Shown here one piece after another: positions 22,267 to 33,515 of a DNA stretch of 64,000 nt (positions are counted from its first letter, which is position 1; each line of letters starts with the position of its first letter). Under the pieces are notes generated by a model, which saw only the letters and a list, made by a program, of their open reading frames with translations, did not search any database and had not been told where the DNA came from. The translations under genes and the position numbers were made by a program. This DNA comes from Chamaecyparis obtusa (Eukaryota; Streptophyta; Pinopsida; Cupressales; Cupressaceae). The stretch is from contig BSBK01001113.1 of assembly GCA_027943335.1 (NCBI GenBank), positions 732,501 to 796,500 of the forward strand, given 5' to 3'.

Positions 22267-24900
22267 CTACATACACTCACTGAGGGAAAACATCCGGTTA
22301 TGCAAGCTTGGGATCTCCTTCTTCCAAAAGGTTATCAGAGAATTAACTATCTGTAGATGGGCGCATAATGCATATTGAAGCTTCTCCATCTTCTCCAATT
22401 CTATGCTCGGACCTTGATCATAGGTTATCATGGTCGCATCAATCTCCTTTATGTTTTGACTGAGAATGTTTAGTGAGGGCGCACGAGTGTTCCTCAATTG
22501 AGTATGTCTAGACCTCATCTTCTCCATTTCTTTCTCTGCCTTCTCAATTATGTCCATCTGACCTTGATAGACATTTTTGCACATGTTTGCATCAATGGCT
22601 GTGTCTAGCACTAAAATCTTCACCTTCTCAATCATTGACTCTGCATTTTTTATCTTCTTAAGATGGGCATCAGTGAGCTTATCTTGATCCATGGATTCTG
22701 CAATGACTTTCCTTCCTTGATCTGCAAACTTCTTCAATGATGCCTAACCAGACTTAAGAGAGTTCAAGTCTAGTGCAAAATTACTCATTAGTTTATTGAG
22801 TCTCTTCTTTAAGTATTTCTCCTCTACCACTATGGCTGCAGATTCATCTAGGCTTGAAAAATTTACTTTGAACTGAGAGATGACTATGCTCACATCATCA
22901 ACTGAATGTACATTTACCATTTTCTTATCCTCTGGCAAAAAACTATTCAAAATATTTACCGATTCCACTAGGAGAGGATTCCTCATTACTTTCTTCTCCT
23001 TTGCCTTCTCCATAGCTAGGACGCTTAACTTAATCAGGTCTTCTTCCTTCCAGGAGTCCAAACTGCTAGTGTCGGGTGTGAAACTTGACAACAATACTGA
23101 GGAGGGAGTAATGGGAGTGTTATCCATCACCTCCTTCTTCAGCTTGACCAAATCAACAGAAGATTCATCTTTCTTTTCTACCTCTACTCCTTCTTTCTTT
23201 TCTTCTTCTTTCTTATCAGATATATTTTCTATGATTACTTCTTCTTGCTGAGTGGGAGGGGTATTGCTGCATAAGATTTTTGCTTCCTCAGTGCTGACAA
23301 ATGCTTCCTCAAACTTGTCCAAGTCCTTACAAGTAGCCGCCATGGCTATTTCCACATTATCTATGATAATTGTGTTGTCTTTGGGTGATTCTAACATGGG
23401 CGTTGAGTCCTGAGGACTTGTCATTGGTACATTAGTGGGCTCTACCACTTTATCTTCCTTGATGGGTGCATGAGTGATGGTCACATAAGGAGTACTATCT
23501 TCCTTATCCTTTTGACTGTCATCTTTCTCAATTTTTATCTTATTTACCTTGGGATCTTCTTATTCTTCTACTGCGCTCTTCAATTCTAGAGCAATCTTCT
23601 CATCCCTTCCTTTATCAAGGTATGCTTGTGATACACCATGAATCCTTACAATCTCTGATGTGACCTTTGTAACCTTTCTCTTTGTTGCAGCACTGTTCAG
23701 CTTAGCATCAACTTCTCTAGTCTTCTCTTCATAGGTTCCCCACCTACGTTCATTGACATCCTTAGGGGCTGATAGCAGTACCTATGCATAAGCTTCAAGA
23801 ACTTGTTCTTCAACCTCATACCCAAGTGGATGAATCCATTTAGTCCTAGGTTCCACAGCTTCCATACATGTAGTATCAATCTCCACCATGAAGCATATTG
23901 TATCCTTATACTTCTCTACAATATTCTCAAGAATCTTGTACCTCACATAAATTCTTTCTCTGAAGGTCTTCAATTCCAAAGTAATGTAATCTCGAAGTGT
24001 GCTTTCTTTGGTTGCCTTGTTTGATGTCTGAGGCATGGTAGGAATGGACTTGTCTAGATACAAGTCTGACACTTTACCAACTATATGAAGGTACATATAG
24101 ATAATTAGGGACCCAAACCTAAATACCTTAGTCTTATCATGTTTTATAGCTTTGATATTGTCTATCAATTGTGTGCGCAGGATCTCACACAAGTTGAACT
24201 CTCCATCTTCTTGCACAAGATGGATGGCTGCTAGAATAGTGCTCGCAAACACACTATTCAGCCTGCCAGTGTGATGAAATTTGTAACCCAATATCATTGA
24301 TATCAACTTGATGTCTAGTTTCTCTATAGGCTCAATGGTCATGTCGCGCTTATCACTTGTGGATTTACACACTTGCTCCACCATTTTCTTGACATCCTTA
24401 CCCATAGGAAGCTTGGTGCCTATCCTAGAAAGGCCTGTCATCTCATGAATTAGGTCTCCTGTTATTCTTACTGGTACATCTCCAATCCAAAACAAGTCAT
24501 CATGGATTCTACTCAACAATATCTTAATCCATTCAGTTTCATAGAATTCATATGTCATGGCATACTCAACAATGGGGTGATCATTCCATTTGGTGTATTC
24601 ATCCATGAACATTTTGTCTGGTTTCAACATTGTGTCCATGTGCACCCTTAACCTATCTAGTCCAATAGGTTCCTTCTTACAATAGATGTAAGCCCTTATG
24701 TCTTCTACATGCATGACGCCCATCGACGTGTGGGAGAATGCTCCCTCTAAATCATCTAGGGTTGATTTAAATGGGTGCCTCTTGAAAGCATACCTCTTCT
24801 TCTTAGCAACATCAAAAACAATAGGAGTGTCCGTGATGTACTTGATATTCACTTTCCAAATGATCTCTGAGATGTTTTGACAGCTTCTGAATTGGCGCAA
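22267..24900 (-). pseudogene. LTR-C unknown protein, ~877-codon frame
   Basis: One minus-strand frame runs from 24900 to 22267 with three in-frame stops (23782-23784, 23560-23562, 22744-22746). There is no ATG at the open start, where the first codon is TTG. Residues 1-370 look globular, with WIGDVPVRITGDLIHEMTGL, PMGKDVKKMVEQV, LISMILGYKFHHTGRLNSVF and FNLCEILRTQLIDNI. By eye this resembles the N-terminal half of LINE-II ORF3. Residues 370-720 are Glu/Lys/Ser-rich and probably disordered; the C-terminal 156 are helical. I do not recognise the protein. It is not gag or pol. Its own TATA box and leader suggest captured host DNA or a once separately expressed gene. Confidence 0.65.
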
Positions 24901-25157
24901 TGAGCTAGGGTTTCTTCCAACTGATCAAATGCACTGCAATTACTGATAGCTCAATCTCCAAATCTTCACAACAACTTCCAAGGCTCAATCTTCTCTCTAA
25001 TTGCTTTGAATATGAATGCAATGAGTGAACAAACAACTTTTTGTGAACTTAAAGTAAGAAATTCACCATTAATGCAACTCGCGTAAACCAGGCTATCACT
25101 TCAAATTTTCAAACTTGAGTTCTTCTAACAATCAACATGTGCACTCTTGCACAAAGG

Positions 25158-25165
25158 TTTATATA
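25158..25165 (-). promoter_or_regulatory. putative TATA box of the LTR-C internal gene
   Basis: On the minus strand TATATAAA lies 258 bases before the open frame at 24900. The leader between them contains AAACCCTAGC (near 24912-24903), a word frequent in plant 5' leaders. Neither start site nor activity is shown. Confidence 0.4.
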
Positions 25166-25249
25166 CACTCCAAAAGCTTAAGTCCAAAGCTGCATACTTT
25201 GAGGATGAGTATACCAGCCACGTAGGGGTCTAGAGCTAAATTAGCTCCC

Positions 25250-26430
25250 CCTATGACCCTGAGGGCCATTTATGCAGATGTAGAGGGTGCGTCCACTTGG
25301 GATGCATCCACTACATTCTCAACAACATTTTCTTTCTTTCCTTCTGACCAAATCAAGCTCGCATCCTCTGAGGCCTTCACAAACTTGACTTTTGCTTCAG
25401 GATCCAAAACTGGTTCTTCAGTCTTTTTAGGGCTTTCCTGACCTTGCATCCTTGATCTACAAAACTTTGAGATATGTCCAGCCTTGTTATAGGTGTGACA
25501 AATCGCTGGAGGTCTATTATTCCTCAGTGCTTTGACATGAGACACCATTCTACATGTTCTAGCTGAGTGACCATTATTGTTACATATTTGACATGTAACA
25601 TTTTGAGAACTTCTAACATCTGTCTGATTCTGATTTCTTTGATCATGCTAAATCTTGCTCTTCTTACTAGTCTTGAAATTTATTGCTCTATGAGAAAATA
25701 TATTTCATGAATAATAGTAACCATTAAAAGGTTTTACATCTGTATAGTTACTTGCAATGTGTCCATATTTGTTACATGTAAAATAGGTGCATTCTACTGG
25801 CTTGCGCTCATTCCTAGGAGGACCACCATTGTCTTTAGTTTGATCTTCAGTCTTCTCATTATCATTAGAGTTCTTTTGTGAATCTTTCTTTCTCACATAC
25901 TATCAATCTGATTCCATGCTTCACTATATCTGATATAGCTAGTGTCTCCTTTGATTCTTCTTGCATACAACTATGATTCTACCAATTTAGCATTGATGTG
26001 TAATTTTGCTATATGATCCTTTGACTTTTTCAATTTAGACTCCAAGCTTTCTTTGTTATTTCTTAGCTCCAAGAGTTCCATGTTTTCTTGCCTTCATTCT
26101 TCATTCAGCTGAAGGTTCTCTTTGATCTGTTCATCATAGACTTCCTGATTATTAGTCAGCTTATCATGAAACTCTTCAAGTTGTTCTTTCAAGAACTTAT
26201 TTTCTTCAGTCAACTTCTTGATTTTTTCTTCAAGATCATTTCTAGAGTGTCCTTTCAAATCCTTTCTTAGTCTTTTGATAACGAATTGAGCATCATTGAC
26301 TTTTTCTTTTAGTTCTTCAATTTCTTTTTCTGAATTGGCCCGGTCTTCAAGAGCTGCTTCAAGATTCTTCTTCAAATGTTTCATTTCTTCTTTGTCCATG
26401 ATCTCCTCAAGTGGTTAAACTTCTTTTTTG
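25250..26430 (-). pseudogene. LTR-C gag-like protein: coiled coil and three zinc knuckles
   Basis: From 26399 the minus strand encodes about 100 residues of heptad-rich coiled coil (EEMKHLKKNLEAAL...). A short conserved piece RRIKGDTSYIRYSEAWNQID follows near 25950. A Lys/Asn-rich linker leads to three CCHC-like knuckles: one near 25790 (CNKYGHIASNY, last Cys lost), an intact CQICNNNGHSARTC near 25590, and CHTYNKAGHISKFC near 25490 with one Cys as Tyr. This fits the nucleocapsid end of an LTR-element gag. Stops and one frameshift are present. No capsid fold of the usual gypsy or copia type is evident, so the N-terminal part may be lost. Confidence 0.65.
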
Positions 26431-26439
26431 AGGACCAAA

Positions 26440-26451
26440 GCTCTGATACCA
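26440..26451 (-). other. LTR-C primer binding site (initiator-Met tRNA)
   Basis: On the minus strand TGGTATCAGAGC is a perfect plant initiator-Met primer site, two bases inside the 5' LTR. It fixes the element orientation. Confidence 0.9.
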
Positions 26452-26453
26452 AT

Positions 26454-27567
26454 TTTTAGGAATGGAAACACTGAGAGGGGGGCGTGAATTGGTGTTCACT
26501 GTATTTTCACTTTTTACTTTAATCTGAATATTGAATTATAAATGCTTAAGTACTGAATTAAACATGAAACATGTAATCAACACATGACACCAATATGGTT
26601 ACAAGGAAACCCAAATAGGTAAAAACCCTGATGGGACTTGATACCCACTAATAATCTGCACTAGTGTTTTGTGATCCTTGTTAGAAGATCCTTTACACTG
26701 TTAGGAGTAGCTTTACAATGCTTTTAGTATAGTAGACCTTGTTAAGGGTCGGACCCTGTTAGGAGTCTTTTACAATGATCCCTGTTAGGGGAGTGGACTT
26801 ACTGTCCTAGAGCTCACAGCTCAAATGATGAAGGCTACAACCTTCTGAATCAAATACAGATTATATCTACAAGTGAACTGTTACTGTGACACTGGTTGTC
26901 AGATCAATTCCTTTGGTGCGTTGATGCTTTGACCTCTTGTAAAGCTCTAATACATCATATGCTCTCTTTGCATACCTCTGCTCTGCTTATCTCAACTCTA
27001 ATACAACTTTCTTGACTTCCATACCTATTACAATGGGCACACCTTATATTTATGCGCTCATATCAAATATACAATTAGGTCAGCCCTATAACTAATTACA
27101 AATAATGCTTCCAAATGAATTGGCTTAAGCGTGCTTACAATTATACATGTACATATGTCAGAAACCTAAATAGAATGGGCACATAGCCTCTACAACATTA
27201 ATTTACAATCGCAAACCAAAATAGTCACTGTTGGTTCTATGCTGTGTTCTCTGCTAGCACACACTGGCTGTGCAACTTCAACTAACTGTAACTTTCACAT
27301 CTATGCATATCTACTTATGCGCTCTTAGACTAAGTAAGAATATAGTCTAACAACCTTAAATTCTAGGGTGCATACCATAATTCATTTGTATGCATGGGCA
27401 TAGGTGCTCTAAGCTGCAGGAACTCTGTATGATGTCTAGTCTTCAACACTTAACTGATTTCTGATCTTTACACTTAGGGCACTAACTCCAAACTGCTATA
27501 TGACTTTGTTTCAATAATGACAACACTATATCTAGTCATATACTTCAGTATAGACAATTTGACAAGA
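26454..27567 (-). repeat. LTR-C 5' LTR
   Basis: This 1114-base repeat pairs with 20955-22086. Its outer end lies directly against the GGTTC target duplication. A promoter is expected inside it but none was located. Confidence 0.9.
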
Positions 27568-30500
27568 GGTTCATCATAAGAGAAGAGAGTTTGATTTAGC
27601 AACATGTACTTACATTTTTTTTAGGATCTTCTGAATTCAAATGAGGCTCTTCAGGATAGCTCGAAGGTTTTGGATTGTATTCCCAATTTGGTTTCCCAAA
27701 AAGACAATCAAATTATTATGGATCCATTCTTATTAGAAGAAATCGAACAATATGTTTTCACCATGGTAGCTGATAAGGCCCCGAGTCCAGATGGGTTTAC
27801 CCCCTCTTTTTTTTAAAATGTTAAGATTTAATGGGTATGGACATTTAGAGGGTTGTTGAAGAATCCATAATTTATGGTTGTATGCTGAAGAAATTTAGCA
27901 CAACTTTCATCACAATCATTCCTAAATTCCCTCATCCAAACACCTTTGCATATTTTTGGCCCATCTCTTTATGTAATTGAATTTATAAGATTTTTACTAA
28001 AGCAATTGCATCTTGCCTGGCTAAGGTTATTCCTTTCATTATTTCAGCATAGCATGGTGGTTTTGTTCTTGGAAGGGGAACTATGGAATGAGCTTTGATT
28101 TCTCATGAGGTTCTTCATTCTATCAAATCTGATGGGACACCTACAATGATTCTGATGCTGGACATGATGAAGGCTTATGACCAGGTCAGCTGGTCCTTCT
28201 TAAGGCAACTAATGAGAAGAATGGGATTCTATCATAAATGGATCAAATGAGTGATGTTGTGTGTTACAGGAGATAAGTTTTCAATATTAGTTAATAGATC
28301 TCCTCTAGGATTCTTTTATCCCTCCTAGGGAGTTTGTCAAGGGGATTCTCTTTCCCCATTCTTGTTCATTATTCTGGCTGAAGGCTTAAGCAGATTAATA
28401 CATCATAAGAAATGAGTGATCCTAATGGAAGGAATTAATCTCCATCAGTCCCAATTATCTCTTACTCATAATATTTTTGCAGATGATTCATTGATGTTTG
28501 GGAAAGGTTGTTTGAGGGAAGCTAGACAAATTAAGATCACTCTTGAGGAATATTATGAGGCTTCTGGGAAACATTGAATCTAGCCAAGTCTAATATTTTC
28601 TTCTTCAATCTTAACAGAGATGTCAAGGTGGAAATTGTGAGGCTCTTTGGCTTTGTGGATGCATAAAATCATTGTAAGTATTTGGGTATTCCTTTATTTT
28701 AGGGTGGGACCAAATTTTCTCATTGGAAAAATGTTATTCAAACAATTGGAGATAGGATTACGACTTGGAAAGATAGGTGGTTGTCTCTGGCGAGTAGAAT
28801 TATTCTTGTCAAATCAATTCTCAACACAATTTTGAATTATTTTATGTCTATTCTACTAGCTCCTAGAAGATTTTTGGAAACATTGAAGAACCTCTTAAGA
28901 GATTTTATTTGGAAAGGTAAAATCTAGATGAGAATAATAGGATACCTCTTATTTCTTGGGATACTATTTGTAAACCCAAAGGGGGTTATGGTGTAGGTAT
29001 TCATAATGTGAATGAAAGGAACATCAGTCTAGGGGCTAAACTAGCCTTGAAGTATTATGAGAAGCCCTCGACATTGTGGCCAAAGATACTTAGGGTGAAG
29101 TACCTCAATGGGGATGAGACAGATAGGATACTCACAATGAGAAACCATCCCAAAGGTTTGGCCATGTGGAACTTTATGATAAGATGTAGGGAGGTTCTCT
29201 TACCCCACCTATATTGGATGATCAATGTAGGGGACAAGGCTTTGTTTTGGACAGATTCATGGAATGGTCTTACTTCAGTGAGATCAATCTTCCAATTTCC
29301 TAGGACCAGAGAGGATTTGGAGGTAAGGTGGGGATATAAGGTTAGAGATTAGTTCAAATTGGATGTGGTTGACAATGTCTCAAAGGTAGAATGGAAGGAC
29401 TGGACAAGTGTTCCCATTCTGCAGGAGGAAAGGGACGTGTTAACTAAGATATTGCAATATCAAATTTTTCATATCAATAATGTGGGAGATACTTTAGTTT
29501 GGACCAAGAGTAATGATGGAAGATACTTGGTCAAAGTTATCTATACTAGATAATTGGTGTCCAGGAGACGTTCGGGGTGCAAGAGGGAATATACTTTTTG
29601 TTGGCACGATGTGGTGTTGCCAGTGCATTCTTGTGGCTTGAATTACAAAATAGAATCCTTACTAGTAACATGATTCCAAGGCTTGTTATTGCTGGTAATT
29701 TCCTATGTGTTTTATGTGGTAAGAGTATGGAAGACACTAATCACTTGTTGTTGAATTGGGACTTTGCCCAGGAATGTTGGAAATGAATTATTCATAAATT
29801 AGGTTGGGAGGGCCCTTTCCCATCTTCTTTGAGTCAAATGGTGTCTGGGTAGCCTCTGCTTCATAAGGGGTTCTTCTTTGTCGAGATATGAATGATAGTG
29901 CCTTTTGTAGTGGTTTGGAGTATATGGTGGGAATGTAATGAAGGGACCTTTGGGAAGGAGAGTATAGAAGTGGACAAGGTTTGTGTGCTCATTGAAAACT
30001 CCATTTCAAAATCTATTAATGCATACACAATGAGATCAAAGTCTTTATCCTCTGCCTATTCTCTAGTGGAAAATAGCATTCTCAATAATTGGAAGAGAAT
30101 TAAGATTCTCTTCAAAGGAGTATTGGTTAGGAAGCAGTCTAAAAAGGAATCCAGGGGGTGGGTCAAGTGGGTCAAGCTGATACAACCTTTTTCTAAGTTG
30201 AACTTTGACGGTGAATCAAAGAGGAACCCAGGCAGGTCGGGCATTGGAGATGTTCTTAGAGATCATAGTTGTGCTATTTTAAAAGCATCCTACTCAAGAG
30301 TTCCAGATGGATCAAGTAATTTGGAAGATGCAAGAGCATTATTAGAGGGTGTTAAGTTGGCCTTGTCAACAGGAATTTCAAGAGTTGTTATAGAGGGGGA
30401 ATCACAAATCATTAATTCAACTCTGATGATGAAGAAGATTATGAGACAGGAACTGCAGTATGTGCTAGGGAAGGTATGCTGACTTTTGCCAAGATTCAAA

Positions 30501-30632
30501 GAATTTATAGTCACACATTGTTTTAGAGAGGCAAACATGTTGGCGGATTGGTTGTTTAATTTTGGGGTTCAGTTGGATCATGGATCGTGTGCTCTGGATG
30601 GGGTAAGGTTAAAAGAGGTAGCTTTGCAATAA
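27568..30632 (+). pseudogene. LINE-I ORF2, 3' part: RT, zf-RVT and RNase H
   Basis: With frame changes, reverse transcriptase landmarks appear in order: MVADKAPSPDGFTPSFF near 27765, an RPISL-like block near 27960, ILMLDMMKAYDQVSW near 28150 (first catalytic Asp), CQGDSLSPFLFIILAE near 28340 and FADDS at 28475-28489 (catalytic DD). The thumb/linker is open at 29008-29352. A zinc motif follows with CVLCGKSMEDTNHLLL near 29705. RNase H begins KLNFDGESKRNPG near 30195; its Glu is in LEDARALLEG, the third acid is Glu instead of Asp (VIEGESQ), and it ends FREANMLADWL. Many stops show it is inactive. Confidence 0.85.
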
Positions 30633-31342
30633 GACATCTTGTCTTTCTTGGCTGAGGAGATTGACTATTGAGTTTTGTTTTTTTATGACATGTTACATCG
30701 GGTTCTTGGGTTGTGTTGGTCAATGGGTGCTTGGGACATGGCCTCCAAGTTGAACATATGGCGAGGTGTGGTGAAGTTTTCTTCAGGATAATTGGTAGGT
30801 GTCCTTCTTGCTCCTTTGTCTTGGTGTCTTGGGTTATTTTCTGCGTTCTAGGAAATACATTCTTTTGCATTCATGTCCAGTATAAGCCTTTCAACCAAAG
30901 GGTTCAACAGGGCATTCAGAAGTGGGAGTTTCAAGTTTTGGGTGCCTACTTGAGTTATCATCTAAGGGTGTCATTTAGAACAATGTCGAGGGTGGTTGAA
31001 GATATTGTGAAGACATTAATTGCTGTGGAGATTCTCTTGTCCAGGGTGCCAAGGAGCCTTTGTCAATCACAGGTGGTTTCTATTTTCTTGTGGAATGTGT
31101 AGGCACTCTTAAGGTTCCATTGTCTCCTTTTTGGAAGTTTTAATGTACATGTTATATATGGGGGCAGTTTTAGGGATGCTTTTTTCTTGCCTCTCTGATT
31201 TATAGGGTATTTGCATAGCTTTGCTTGTCCAGTATGTAAGGAAGATAGTCTTTTCAAGTCTGATTGACCACTCCTTCAAATTTGTACATTTTTAGCTTAT
31301 TTTAATACATTTATGGGTCTTTGACCTTTTGCACGAAAAAAA
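30633..31342 (+). other. LINE-I 3' untranslated region and A tail
   Basis: No continuation of coding is seen after the RNase H stop at 30630-30632; open stretches at 30713-31102 look incidental. The region is T-rich and ends in a short A run (31336-31342). There is no trace of ORF3. Confidence 0.6.
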
Positions 31343-31647
31343 TCGTATAATAGATGGAGAAAGATAGAAGAGTAGGCTTATGTTATTTAATTTTTAATTA
31401 ATTTTTTTTCCTTACTTAAGATTTAATACATAAAGGATCACATATGTTAGTTGTGTTATTTTAATAATAATGCATGAATATATATGTTATAAAGGAAATA
31501 TATATAAACGCATTTATCATATGAAATCTTTTACATCATTTTATAACACTTTCTCAATGTAATAATAGAAAAAAAATATTTTTAAAACACAAATTATGAT
31601 GATTAAATTATAGTGTTGCCATTCTTATCACCAAGATTCAAATCCTG
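31343..31647. other. AT-rich spacer
   Basis: No gene is seen between the LINE-I tail and the lectin fragment. If the receptor-kinase gene was once continuous, this would be its residual body after decay. Confidence 0.35.
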
Positions 31648-32295
31648 TTAAGATTCAAATCCACTGAAAACTGTGCCATCCCAAGTTCCGGTCACCCAAT
31701 ACTGTACTGAATTATTCCATTTCAGCACAAATTGTTTGGCCCCGGACGGATCCCTCTGAAGGGAAAAAAGCCCAGGAACAGGATCCGTTGAGCTTTTCCA
31801 GGAGATTAGCTTTTGCTGTCCACCAAACCTCATCCCAGGTAACAAGGTATCTACGGGATTGTCGAAACTCTGCCAAACAGTGTTAGATTCACTTTTATTG
31901 GACAGCATTAAGAAATTACCAGAATCCAATAACACAGCCCGGGATGCCTTGTTTGTTGTGTTGACTGACCAAATAGATGCGCCCTCTGCATCGAATAGTA
32001 CCAAAACACCTTTTCTTGACAGCACCAAAATGCCAGACTTGTTTCTCGCGGGACTCTCTCTGTTGGCCACCCAAACATACGTTTTCTCTGGTATTTGGGC
32101 ATACCAGATGCCAATATACCAGTTGCTTCCATTTGGGCTGAAGAATCCCAACTCAAATGTGCCATTCTTTGAGATTATTGTCTGATTTCCACTAAGCGAG
32201 GCGCCCACGGAAATAGTATCTTCAGCACCACCACTACTCTTGAGCTGAGTAAACAGGGTAACTACAAAAAGCAGGCCTAAGCATATATTTCCCAT
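31648..32295 (-). CDS. 5' fragment of a G-type lectin S-domain receptor kinase
   Basis: The 215-codon frame starts at the ATG at 32293-32295. It has a clear signal peptide (residues 1-23, CLGLLFVVTLF core), a bulb-lectin domain (about 25-150: DTISVG..LSGNQTIISK, FELGFFSPNGSNWYIGIWY, YVWVANRE, VLLDSGNFLML) and WQSFDNPVDTLLPGM. The start of the S-locus glycoprotein part (SWKSSTDPVPGLFSL, WDGTVFSG) follows. Full-length relatives such as At2g19130 have about 800 residues with PAN, membrane and kinase parts. Here a stop follows FSGFES. Several N-glycosylation sequons are present. The open part has no internal stop, so a short secreted lectin is possible, but a truncated pseudogene is likelier. Upstream ATGs in phase lie in the duplicated leader. 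Confidence 0.85.
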   Translation of the reverse strand: MGNICLGLLFVVTLFTQLKSSGGAEDTISVGASLSGNQTIISKNGTFELGFFSPNGSNWYIGIWYAQIPEKTYVWVANRESPARNKSGILVLSRKGVLVLFDAEGASIWSVNTTNKASRAVLLDSGNFLMLSNKSESNTVWQSFDNPVDTLLPGMRFGGQQKLISWKSSTDPVPGLFSLQRDPSGAKQFVLKWNNSVQYWVTGTWDGTVFSGFES

Positions 32296-32302
32296 CGCTA
32301 AA

Positions 32303-32545
32303 GTTAACTTGATTGTATTGTATCCTTGTTTGTTGAAATTTGCAGAAAGCACCGTGAACAGGTGCATTTAAGGTGCACTGTGGACTTGCAATGTTCGTAT
32401 AAAAAACAATTAAAGTTAACTTGATTGTGTTGTATCCTTGTTTGTTGAAATTTGCAGAAAGCACTGTGAACAGTTGCATTTAAGGTGCACTGTGGACTGG
32501 CAATGTTCGTATAAAAAACAATTAAAGTTAATTTGATTGTATCCT
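32303..32545. repeat. 112-bp tandem duplication at the lectin gene leader
   Basis: GTTAACTTGATTGTRTTGTA starts at 32303 and 32415, and a third partial unit starts at 32527, an exact 112-base step. The two full units differ at only a few bases. The first lies 8 bases upstream of the lectin ATG, so the leader or promoter is duplicated. Each unit has TTTTTTATACGAAC on the minus strand. Confidence 0.9.
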
Positions 32546-33515
32546 TGTTTATTGAATCGATATTTGTTGAATTGATTACAAAGAAGATATTTTGAAAGAG
32601 TTATTATATATGTGTATCTTTGGAGTGAAGATATTGTGAATGAGTTATTATGTATGCGTTTCTTTTTTTTTTACATGCGTATTCTTATTTGTTGAATTCA
32701 TTGCAGAGAAGATATCTTGAATTAGATAATATTATATTGTTCAGTTACCATAAACATCCATCCACGATCCCAATGCCCCATCAATTAAATTGTATCCAGG
32801 TTTGTTGAATGGATATTTGTTGAATTGATTATAGAGAAGATATTTTGAAAGAGTTATCTTACATGTGTACCCTTGTGGTGAAGATATTGTGAAAGAGTTA
32901 TTATATATGCGTACCCTTATTTGTTGACATGCGTACCCTTATTTGTTGAATTCATTGTGGAGAAGATATCTTGGATTAGATAATATTATATTGTTGAGTT
33001 ACCATAAATATACATCCATGATCCCAATGCCCCATCAATTAAATTGTATTCTGGTTTGTTGAATTGATATTTGTTGAATTGATAATAGAGAAGATATTTT
33101 GAAAGAGTTATCTTACATGTGTACCCTTGTGGTGAAGATATTGTGAAAGAGTTATTATATATGTGTACCCTTATTTGCTGACATGAGTACCCTTATTTGT
33201 TGAATTCATTGCCGAGAAGATATCTTGAATTATATAATATTATATTGTTGAGTTACCATACATATCCATCCATGATCCCAATGCCCTATCAATTAAATTG
33301 TATCGTGGTTTGTTGAATCAAAATTTGTTGAATTGATTATAGAGAAGATATTTTGAAAGAGTTATCTTACATGTGTACCCTTGTGGTGAAGATATTATGA
33401 AAGAATTATTATATATCTATACCCTTATTTGTTGACATGCGTACCCTTATTTGTTGAATTCATTGTGGAGAAGATATCTTGAATTAGATAATATTATATT
33501 GTTAGTTAGCATAAA
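32539..33515. repeat. 254-bp tandem repeat, nearly four units
   Basis: Units begin at 32539, 32792, 33046 and 33300, steps of 253, 254 and 254. Each holds internal sub-repeats of GAAGATATTTTGAAAGAGTT and GTACCCTTATTTGTTGA and ends near CATCCATGATCCCAATGCCC, absent from the last unit. The array directly follows the 112-bp duplication and is not coding. Confidence 0.92.

Larger units (their letters stand above)
20955..27567 (-). mobile_element. LTR-C: non-autonomous LTR retrotransposon in LINE-I
   Basis: The element is 6613 bases in minus orientation. Its LTRs lie at 26454-27567 (5') and 20955-22086 (3'). An initiator-Met primer site (26440-26451) is inside the 5' LTR, and a purine run with the sense AATGAGGAGATTA precedes the 3' LTR. 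Coding: a coiled-coil protein with three zinc knuckles (26430-25250), then an 877-codon frame (24900-22267) with its own putative promoter. No protease, integrase, RT or RNase H can be read, so replication would need another element. By eye the LTRs differ at roughly one base in 15-20, implying an older insertion than LTR-B. Confidence 0.85.
17900..31342 (+). mobile_element. LINE-I, split by LTR-C
   Basis: The order on the plus strand is DUF4283-type ORF1 (17900-19788), endonuclease (19785-20500), the LTR-C insertion (20955-27567), RT (27700-28620), linker, zf-RVT (near 29700), RNase H (30165-30632) and a 3' untranslated tail ending in GCACGAAAAAAA at 31342. Removing LTR-C with one copy of GGTTC restores the frame at the insertion point (IKDGSG then FIIREE). 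The element lacks ORF3 and its 3' end differs from LINE-II, so it is another family. Stops are frequent, so it is long dead. The 5' end is not fixed. Confidence 0.85.

Noticed and set aside
16429..31353. TCGTATAATAG at 16429-16439 repeated at 31343-31353, right after the LINE-I A tail, as a LINE-I target duplication
   Set aside because: It would place the PAN-domain scrap (17017-17345) and AT-rich spacer inside the LINE. LINE coding starts only near 17900, so the 11-mer may be chance. It remains a weak option.
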